Shown here piece by piece: positions 56,351 to 64,000 of a DNA stretch of 64,000 nt (position 1 is its first letter; each line of letters opens with the position of its first letter). The notes below the pieces were generated by a model that saw nothing but the letters and a program-made list of their open reading frames with translations, was not told where the DNA came from and did not search any database. Made by a program: the position numbers and the translations under genes. Origin of the DNA: Leguminivora glycinivorella (lineage: Eukaryota; Arthropoda; Insecta; Lepidoptera; Tortricidae); contig NC_062977.1 in the NCBI RefSeq assembly GCF_023078275.1, positions 13,413,118-13,477,117 of the forward strand, given 5' to 3'.

Positions 56351-57218
56351 ACAAGGGGGCAAAGTTGTATTTTAACGCCGAGTGTGGAATTTAAAAACGA
56401 GCAAGTGAAAGGATTCTATAGTTGAACCACGAGCGAAGCGAGTGGTTCGAGAATATAATCCTGAACTTGCAGGTTTTTAACACACGAGAAGTAAAATACA
56501 TTTGCACCCGAGTGTAACACAAAACTTTTCCCCTCACTATAGCGAGGAAACTACAACGCAAAAAAATGCGTTTATCACTGCTTCCAGTAGTGCCACAGGT
56601 GGTAAATCATCTTTATTACTAGATTCACCTACTTTTATCAATTTTAAAGCAGTTAATTTGACTTTATTCAAGGTCAAATTACTTTACCCACTAGTGGATA
56701 AAATGCGTTTTTACCCGGTGGTATTAAGGACAAAACACGTGTTTCCGAGCTAGTGAGGGGAAAAGTACTTTAGTACAACACACGAGAAGTAAAATACATT
56801 TGCACCCGTGTGTAACACAAAACTGTTCCCCTCACTAGCTCGGAAACACGTGTTTTGTCCTTTAATACCAGCGGGTAAAAACGCATTTTATCCACTAGTA
56901 GGTACAGTAATTTGACCTTGAATATAGCCAAATTTTCTGCTTTAAAATTGATAGAATTGGGTGAATCTAGTGATGAAGATGTTTTACCACCTGTGGAACT
57001 ACTGGAAGCAGTGATAAACGCGTTTTTTTGCGTTGTGCTTTCCTCGCTATATAGTGAGGGGAACAGTTTTGTGTTACACACGGGTGCAAATGTATTTTAC
57101 TTCTCGTGTGTTGAAAAACTCGCCAAGTTCAGGATTCTATTTTCGAACCGCTCGCTCGTGGTTCAACTATAGAACCCTTTCACATCCTCGTTTTTCAATT
57201 CCACACTCGGCGTTAAAA
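56351..57218. mobile_element. Head-to-head inverted dimer of a dispersed repeat
   Basis: 56371-56770 and about 56775-57218 are inverted copies (starting TTTTAACGCCGAGTGTGGAA; ending in the reverse complement). At the centre lies a second inverted pair of ACACGAGAAGTAAAATACAT. The outer left end ACAAGGGGGCAAAGTTG matches the terminus of the MITE at 48899; the outer right terminus is missing. Parallel frames of 83 and 103 codons occur in the two arms, but most differences between the arms change amino acids, so they are not constrained proteins. Confidence 0.82.
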
Positions 57219-58240
57219 CAAATACTTATTATGCACGATAACCAGCAATCACATAAGTGGCGCAAAAATAAAGGAATATAAATTATATGGGTAATAAAAA
57301 CATTACAGCTATTATTGGGGCGTTTACCCATTTGTCTCCGCCCCATAATCGCGAGGAGGGCAAAGTTGGAAAAAATATTCAGATTTGTTCCCGCCCGGGA
57401 ATTTGAATATCATAAAATTTCTTTTGTTATTTCAATAATTAAATACGTGCGTTGTAATATTACTCGAAAACAAATCATGAATATTTTTGGGCGTTTTGTG
57501 AGCAAATGCAGATACGAGTAGGAATTTTCATTCATAATATTTTTATGAGATAGGAGGCAAACAACAACGGATCGCCTGATTGTAACTAATAAATGGACGC
57601 TTAAATTACATATGTACCTACCAAAATGGAAATATTACAATTTTATATAAATATACCTTTTCAAGGTAACTTGGTAAGATTTAGGCTATACAAAATTAAC
57701 ATAATAATTATTATATGTCTGCGTATGTTCTGAATTACAAAAGCTAATTTCAGATTATTATTACAAAGTATTCCATCTTCATAATTTTAGTCTTTGATTG
57801 CTTGAACTTCACACCACATTGTAATCAACTAGCGACCCAATAACGTAATATTACATAGACATGTCCTGTTCCACCTGGGAGGCCTTAATGTCTCGACTAT
57901 ACACACGGACACAGTGGTACATTAAGGTAATAAAATATCACGAATTAATAAACTAGATATATATATATATATATTATGTACATTTAATATGGGCACATCC
58001 CGAAAATAGGTATATACGACCGTATTGCAACTTGCTATTAAATATGTTTGTAAATTTGTCAGCTTGACTGTACTCCACTCGGCTTTACTTAGACTAGAAA
58101 CGTCCCGTAGGTATCAGTGTTCAGGAGGCTGGACCTTAATGTTTTGACTTCCAAAAGGAGACAGTTGTACCACTCAACTCGCTTAAAATCAGACCCGAAA
58201 CAACTTGGCCAACTCGAGATTACGCAGTCGGCCAACTTAG
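57219..58240. other. Unassigned, with a short (TA)n at 57957-57976
   Basis: No gene seen. 58060-58240 flanks the next transposon and carries no recognisable coding sequence. Confidence 0.35.
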
Positions 58241-58242
58241 TA

Positions 58243-59258
58243 GGGTGAGGTTGCCAACAATGAGCCACCAAAAATTTAAATCTTAATAAGTCAGTCATAA
58301 TAGGTCCAAATTCATTTTTTTTTATTCAGTGCATTTGTTATTTATCTAGCTCTAAATTTTCATCATTATTTTTTAATAAAACTGAATAAAAGTCGAGATA
58401 TTTTAGTTTTTTTAAAAGATGAACAATGGCTCATTGTGTACAATCTCTGGTACAGACTGAACCGGTACTATGTATTCAATGAACCGGCCTAGTACACAAT
58501 GAACCTACCATTATATAATTGCATAGTTTTTGATAAATAATTGCAAAATATACAAACTGATTTAGGTAAATATGAGGCAATTTAATAAATACAACATTTA
58601 CAATGTCAAAAATGCTTATTTATTTAAACTAAGAGTAGTTTACTAATGTAATCGTCACAATATTCTTCGTTATATGAAAAATAAAGTCTTGCACTTCAAA
58701 AAACTTAAATAATATAAATGTATTATCATATATTTTTGTACTATATAGTAACGTTATATTAGATATATTTATATTAACTCTTAAACATGGCAAAAGTTGT
58801 ACAAAATAGACCTTCCAAAGGCTAACTAGAGAATTACCTAGAGAACCTCCTGGTTCATTGAGTACTCTAGCCTTGTGGTTCAATGTGTGCTAGATATACA
58901 TTTTCACTTTTTAAATTCGGTAAAAAATAAACGGCACAAGAAAGCCGCATCAGTGAATGTCAAAAAGATAGAGAAATAGTCACTCCGCACAACTGATTAA
59001 TTAGATAAATCAAACATAACTACATTCTGAGAAAATAAAAAAACTAAATACTTACTTTTTTTTTGTTTTCTTGTCCAAAATCACAAAATACTTCACTACA
59101 CGTGCAATTTCAACGCGGACCGGCCACCGACTGGGGAGCGAGCGGGGGAACCTTAGCGGCGCGTGCCTATGTTCGCAGTGCAGTTTGGCAACGTCGCATT
59201 TTCGAATAAAACCGTTGGTTCCTTGTGTACCACTGGTTCTCTGTTGCCCACCTTACCC
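58243..59258 (+). mobile_element. 1.0 kb TA-flanked DNA transposon, copy 2
   Basis: Inverted sister of 21073-22086, collinear throughout with few differences. It is flanked by TA at 58241-58242 and 59259-59260. Left end GGGTGAGGTTGCCAAC, right end GTTGCCCACCTTACCC. The 85-codon frame at 59071 shares its start with the frame at 21260 because both lie in the element, and there is no transposase. Confidence 0.85.
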
Positions 59259-59260
59259 TA

Positions 59261-59889
59261 TAATTAATTTAGTCGGCAAGTCGTTTAGGATAACTCCCCT
59301 TCGGTTGATTCGCTTTGAGCGATCTTAAAATGTTATCCGTATTAAATAACGATTTAAATTCAACTCGACACCGTTTTACAACTGAAATTTGGTACTTTTT
59401 GTGGCTTTTTACTTGGCCTTAGGTAACTAAAATGCTAACTTTTGTGATTTTTTAAATACCTACTTCGCGAATTTCATGATGTGCGAGTCTTTAGCACTTG
59501 TTATAACGTTTTTAAATAAAATTGTAACAATCACGTATAACTAACTACGTTTTAAAACGCAATTAACGCCGTCCTCGAAACGTTGGAGGTAGGTTTTAAA
59601 ACTCAGTTATACATAATTAAGTCATTACAATTTAGAGTATGTGTAAAAATCGTGAGAAATTATACTTACAAATGATTTTTACTCAAATAAAGTAAATTTT
59701 AGCAAAAATGCAAGCTTTTCTAAGGTTTAAGCTAAGTAATTGGCTTCTCTAGCACCGCGCCCGGTTTATGTCGACTAGAAATTGGGCTTGAAATTAATTA
59801 CTTAATGGCCAGAGGCTGTCGACATGATCTTACTAAATTATTAATAAGTACCTGACCTGTTATAAAGAAAAAGTTAAATATCTGGTTTG
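59261..59889. other. Unassigned
   Basis: No gene or repeat that I can support. Confidence 0.35.
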
Positions 59890-60120
59890 TAATCCCGGTA
59901 AGGACATTTATTTGTGTGATTTGATGAATATTTGTTCATGAGTCATGGTAATATATTTTCTATGTAAGCATGAACATATTTATCAACATATATTTGGCAC
60001 ATAATTATGTTTATCTTCAACTACTAGTATTACCCACAGTACAAGCTATACTTGGTTTGGAACTGGGTCGATCTGTGGCAGGTCTCTCCTGACCGCCAAT
60101 GCGAATATTTATTTATTTCT
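59890..60120 (+). mobile_element. 5'-truncated SINE, Metulj-like variant
   Basis: AATCCCGGTAAGGACATTTA, then TTGTTCATGAGTCATGG and a 3' end GAACTGGGTCGATCTGTGG with an ATTTATTTATTT tail. It shares its body with the SINE at 35844-36160 but has a different 3' end. The A box is missing. Confidence 0.7.
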
Positions 60121-60188
60121 AATACTTATGTATAAATCTTTTGATCAATTTTTTTTTCCCACTAGCGTGACATACATAAACAAATAAT

Positions 60189-60574
60189 ATCTGGGCGGCC
60201 GAGCTTCGCTCGGCTCTATTTTAATATATCACGTCTTTAGATAAAAAAAAACTTATAAATACAAAAACAAAAAAAAAGACAAAAAACAAAAACTTAATTT
60301 CTGGCCGGGATTCGAAACCCTGACACCTACGATCTATCTGCCTACATTAGACCGACCTCGTTACGACTGAGCTAAGCGGAATCGATGCGCGCGCGGCGAA
60401 ATTATCGACCATATTTTTACGTTTACTAACGCGAAAGAAAAACTCATGAAAACTCGAAAATTCGCGTTTTCCGGAATCTAAGGCTACGCTAGATCGATTT
60501 TTCACCCCCGAAAACCCCCACATAACAAATTTCAGCGAAATCGTTAGAGCGGTTTCCGAGATCGTCGGTATATA

Positions 60575-60613
<39 letters not shown>

Positions 60614-60652
60614 ATATACAAGAATTGCTCGTTTAATAGTATAAGATATTAG
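60189..60652 (+). mobile_element. Composite repeat with internal tRNA-like module
   Basis: It starts CTGGGCGGCCGAGCTTCGCTC, ends with a CGAAATCGTTAGAGCGGTTT segment, an (AAAT)n tract (60571-60615) and CAAGAATTGCTCGTTT. In its middle lies a tRNA-like sequence on the opposite strand (60303-60379). The tail family is widespread in Lepidoptera. The tRNA-like part in reverse orientation suggests one retroelement captured or interrupted by another. Confidence 0.65.
60303..60379 (-). repeat. tRNA-like module
   Basis: On the minus strand, CCGCTTAGCTCAGTCG contains a good A box, and GGGTTTCGAATCCCGG a good B box 35-40 nt later. The acceptor stem does not pair properly, so it is a SINE-type tRNA relic rather than a tRNA gene. 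Confidence 0.55.
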
Positions 60653-61033
60653 TTAAGTACTTAGTGTTATTACAATTAATGTTGGAATATTCGTGTACAA
60701 GCGCACTGAGAATTATAAGTAAGTACTCAGAAAACCAGATTTACTTATTATTACAATTTCGAAGATGCAAGTTTCTAACTAATTTAGATCATACATTGAT
60801 TAAGCTTATTCATAATTCAACCTCGTACGAACTAGGTTTAATTAAGATATATCTACTAGAAACAATTGTTACTGCTATTAAAATTAATGTCAGTGAATCT
60901 TTGATACGTAATCAATTAATATTTATTAGGTACTAATCATATTAAGACGATACGATACAGGTCAATTCTCCATACAAACGCTCTCGACTAGACCGTTTTG
61001 ATTTTTTTGCTATTTTTATTTTAAAAGACGATA
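60653..61033. other. AT-rich, unassigned
   Basis: A 90-codon plus-strand frame at 60664-60936 is AT-driven and has no recognisable motif. Confidence 0.3.
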
Positions 61034-61385
61034 GAGCCAATCAAAAATTTCTAAAAACGTCCTTTTTCAATATGGCTCAAAAAAAGGTGTGATACTCAAG
61101 ATCGGTAGCAATTAGCCAAACAATCTAAACGGTCCGACACAGATTATTTCATTGTTATTCAGATTCTCTATTTTCGTTCCGTTTAAATAAGTTTTGAAGG
61201 AGGAAACAGTCGAGAGCGGAACCTCGATTTTAAAGATTTTTTCGCAATATCTTTTAACTGAGTTGTTCTGAATGGACATTTTTTTTCGATAAAACTAGTT
61301 AATAACACTAGTAAATTTAACTGAAATTCCCAAATTGAAAGGGGGGCTCCTTTCCATTTTAACATTTTCGCTCCCGTAGCGTCTT
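61034..61385 (+). repeat. Dispersed repeat, intact relative of 28905-29540
   Basis: It aligns with both flanks of the SINE-split copy at 28905-29540, without any SINE at the equivalent position (about 61109-61125). Confidence 0.75.
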
Positions 61386-61514
61386 AATTATTGTATTTTA
61401 ACGTTGCGAGAGAACTATTGCTAATTAACCCAAAATCTTTTTTCTGGGCCAGCGGGTAAAGCCTCACAAAAAAGAGTAAAAATTAAAAAGATATGACATA
61501 CTTAGTAGTACTGT

Positions 61515-61590
61515 TTTAGGGTTCCGTACCAAAATGGGACAAAAGGAACCCTTATGGCGACGCTCTGTCCGTCTGTCTGTCTGTCTGTCA
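61515..61590 (-). repeat. Fragment of a GACA-tract dispersed repeat
   Basis: GGGTTCCGTACCAAAATGGG, then CCTTATGGCGACGCTCTGTC and (CTGT)n. On the minus strand this is the 3' end of a dispersed family related in design to the GACG-tract elements at 30240 and 32685. Confidence 0.7.
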
Positions 61591-61884
61591 CATTTCTAAT
61601 TTTTACATGTATTGATTAAAAATAGGCGACACTACAATGTTCCCACTTTTTCATTTACATATTTTATATTCTTTTTTGCAAGACTATAGGTAATCAGGCT
61701 AAAAAATGTATAGGCAAATTGAAATCAAGCAAAACTTAATTATTTTATTATAAATTAGTTTCTTGGAAATTTCAGCTGGGTCTTTAATAGAAAACTTTTG
61801 CAACGGTTGCGTCATACTTAATTATCATATCTGGTCAGAGAGACACTAGTGTTACTCATAAAGTAGAACAATAAAAACATACAT
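61591..61884. other. AT-rich, unassigned
   Basis: No gene or repeat that I can support. Confidence 0.4.
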
Positions 61885-62140
61885 ACATACATACAATCAC
61901 GCCTGTATCCCATAAAGGGGTAAGCAGAACACATGAAACTACTAAAGCTTCAGTGCCACTCTTGGCAAATAAGGGGTTGAAAGAAAACGAAACTGTGACA
62001 TTGCAGTGACAGGTTGCCAGCCTCTCACCTACGCCACAATTTAACCCATATCCCATAGTCGCCTTCTACGACACCCACGGGAAGAAAGGGGGTGGTGAGA
62101 TTCTTAACCCGTCACCACACAGGTTAAACAACAGGTTACA
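61885..62140 (-). repeat. Dispersed retroelement-type repeat with (CATA)n end
   Basis: (ACAT)n, then CACGCCTGTATCCCATAAAG, CAAATAAGGGGTTGAAAG and TACGACACCCACGGGAAGAA. The simple ATGT tail on the minus strand marks a retroposed 3' end. The family is common in Lepidoptera; no coding sequence is recognised. Confidence 0.7.
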
Positions 62141-62234
62141 CAATAAAAACATAATTATGATATAAGTTCCCGTGTACAAAAGTCGAAATAATGTAACGCA
62201 ACGCAACGTGTTTCCACATGAGTACAATCCAGGT

Positions 62235-62340
62235 CTCTTTAAAGCAAGAGTAAATAGGTATCTCATAGGTAAGCGTGCTCCACCGTAGACCGCATCATCA
62301 CTTACCATCAGGTGCGATCGTGGTCAAACGTCTACCTATT
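62235..62340 (+). pseudogene. LINE ORF C-terminal scrap and 3' UTR
   Basis: The frame reads LFKARVNRYLIGKRAPP and then TAG at 62286. The following CATCATCACTTACCATCAGG, then GTGGTCAAACGTCTACC, is the conserved 3' UTR of the same LINE group as at 47990. Confidence 0.65.
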
Positions 62341-63863
62341 CTATTCATACAAAAAAAAATACGGCGTTGTAAAAATATAACCTTTACTTTTTAAAATCAG
62401 AAAAATACCTTTTATAGTTCATTCAGCATTATAAAAATGTATCTTTATCTGTAAACGGCTTCATCTGACGTCTGAAAAATCTGATCTAGGTTTCTTTGTC
62501 AGCGGAGGCTTTGAAGAGACTTGATGTTATTTTTCAGGCTTTACTTAAACCTTAAAAACATCAGTTGCGCACTCGCGGAGGGAACATAATTAGTTTCACA
62601 GAGCTAGCACGCTGCTTGTGGAAACAATCTTGCGTTGAATTTTCCTTTATTCAACAGAAAACTGCTTCAGTACCTTTAAATATATTATGTTGCAATATTT
62701 TGCTTAGTACTCAAGCTTGACCTACTACGTGTATGTACATGTACAAGAATTCGTAAAACTACCACAAAAGTAACTTCAACAAAACTATTTAGTTAAAGGT
62801 ACGAGTATGTATCCCAGGTAGATATTTTCTCTGTCTATCAATAGGGAAATGAAATTATCAGCGGCGAAAGAGAAAATATGAATATTTATTATTGTATTCT
62901 TTCATAGCTGCGGCAACTGACTTCGTCATTATTTTTTAAATGGAAAAATTCACATTGCTTCAATCTGGATATTGTTCCCGGAACTCATTTACTATTTCTG
63001 CATTTTAAGCAGCTTTTCTAAAATAATTTTACAAGTTCTGCATTATTCTTCGTACTATTCAATTCAAGACGCTTTAAACGCTTTACGCTTTAAAAGCTTA
63101 GAAAAAATAGAAAACAGAAAAATAAGCATTATTATTTTTTAACCAACATTTGGGTAAAACTCACTGCAGCGTGGGCATGTTGTGATCTTACGAGTCAAAA
63201 GGATCCACCGAGTTTACTCCAATTAATCATTCTGTCACGCTGACTTTGTGCTAAACGAAAAACAATTCTCAGCGAAAATAAATTTTCGGTGTCTTCGACC
63301 TTCGACTGAGCGTATTGGTTAGTATGCAGACTAGATTCTGTGAACAAATACACAATAATGTCTATTTTATACACCGATTACTTCGCGTCACGTAATAAGA
63401 CTAAGAGTTTATAATAATAGTGCCGATAACAGCGCGTGCAATAAGCATCGAAAATGAATAATATTACTGCTGAATAGTTTTTTTGTCGCACAATAAATAT
63501 TTTCTCGTGATATATTTACGTAGTAGACAAAATAAATAGTAGGTTGTAGTAATGTGTTGCTCAGCTTCAATATAAAGGGACGTAGGCCTGAATAATTGCC
63601 GACGGGAATGATAATATAAGACGTCCGCACAACTTGTCAGGACCCCAAACGCGACTCCATTCGCATATAAAGTTGTTTCTTAGGAATAATGCTGGTCCCT
63701 TTGTCGATGTACTATCTGAATGTGTAATTACTTGTATTTCCCCAAAATATACCAACTTAAACCTAAGACAAAACGATCTCTTTTGGACTGGTGAAAGTCT
63801 GTCCGTTAAATATAAGTAAGTAGGAATACTACCCAGATTATAATACAATATTTTTCATTTCAG
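62341..63863. other. Unassigned; flank of the candidate exon
   Basis: No repeat is recognised over most of this stretch. A 61-codon plus frame (63634-63819) is followed by a donor-like GTAAGTAG at 63816, and a reverse frame overlaps it, so coding status is undecided. A polypyrimidine tract TATTTTTCATTTCAG ends at 63863. Confidence 0.35.
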
Positions 63864-64000
63864 ATAACACAATACATGGGTGAGAAAAGTTAATGCGCTG
63901 CTTTGCTGTGCTCAATAGCATAGCGGAAGCTTGATCAAAATTGATCACAATGTCGGACGAGGGCGGCGGCGAGCTTCCCCTCGGTTACTGCGACCCCTGG
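63864..64000 (+). CDS. Candidate host-gene exon: leader plus start codon, runs off window
   Basis: A strong 3' splice acceptor (TTTTTCATTTCAG) precedes position 63864. An 86 nt leader follows; it holds a five-codon upstream ATG frame (MGEKS). An ATG at 63950 opens a GC-rich frame reading MSDEGGGELPLGYCDPW to the window end. The jump from AT-rich leader to GC-rich, acidic coding-like sequence is what a first coding exon of an insect gene looks like. I do not recognise the protein. Only 17 codons are visible, so the call rests on splice signal, composition and start codon. Confidence 0.5.

Noticed and set aside
56502..57081. Conserved protein family in the mirrored frames
   Set aside because: Comparing the two arms by eye, changes at first and second codon positions clearly outnumber third-position changes, so there is no sign of protein constraint.
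60303..60379. tRNA gene on the minus strand
   Set aside because: A and B boxes are good but the acceptor stem does not pair and it sits inside a dispersed repeat; a SINE relic is more likely.

Overview
This window looks like moth or butterfly (Lepidoptera) nuclear DNA. The evidence is the repeat content: tRNA-derived SINEs, Jockey/CR1-like and RTE-like LINE tails, many small palindromic MITEs, a mariner, and dispersed families with GACG/GACA microsatellite tracts that I recognise as typical of Lepidoptera. That assignment comes from memory of repeat families, not from a search. Base composition is AT-rich, and there are no bacterial-style operons, rRNAs, CRISPR arrays or canonical tRNA genes.

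The window is almost entirely intergenic or intronic. No complete host protein-coding gene was found. The best host-gene signal is at the right edge: a 3' splice acceptor at about 63863, a short leader, and an ATG at 63950 opening a GC-rich frame that runs off the window. Weaker host-gene hints are GC-rich blocks at 19010-19210 and 33600-33830 and a 54-codon frame at 31549-31713.

Layout. 1-7.7 kb is a repeat complex. It holds three direct copies of a ~450 bp repeat, a 586 bp array of related hexanucleotides (including a vertebrate-type TTAGGG block), and a large inverted repeat (4079-4704 against 6744-7470). That inverted repeat encloses a transposon-like element with a 121 bp tandem array, and a 147 bp sequence (993-1139 and 7539-7685) is repeated directly on either side of the complex. 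8-15.6 kb is mostly unassigned AT-rich DNA with a nuclear copy of mitochondrial cytochrome b (11096-11262) and a LINE remnant. 15.65-18.65 kb is a Jockey/CR1-like LINE with an open 892-codon ORF that has lost the front of its endonuclease. 19.8-22.1 kb has an RTE-like remnant, a LINE tail and a 1 kb TA-flanked DNA transposon whose inverted sister copy lies at 58243-59258. 24.9-38.8 kb is a field of MITEs, SINEs (one full-length copy with a 15 bp target duplication at 28996-29308), two GACG-tract elements, and two more copies of the 121 bp-array element. 39080-40338 is a mariner disabled by one frameshift. 40993-42906 and 44107-46749 are long non-coding DNA transposons; the second has a perfect 8 bp target duplication and contains younger insertions. 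46.8-52.8 kb is mostly MITEs and LINE tails, and 52.8-63.8 kb is unassigned DNA with scattered repeats.

The sequence works as a record of layered insertions rather than a set of cooperating genes. Several layers can be ordered: a SINE inside an older repeat, a MITE dimer inside an RTE remnant, and a MITE inside one of two duplicated segments inside a large transposon. I found no convincing new multi-gene system.
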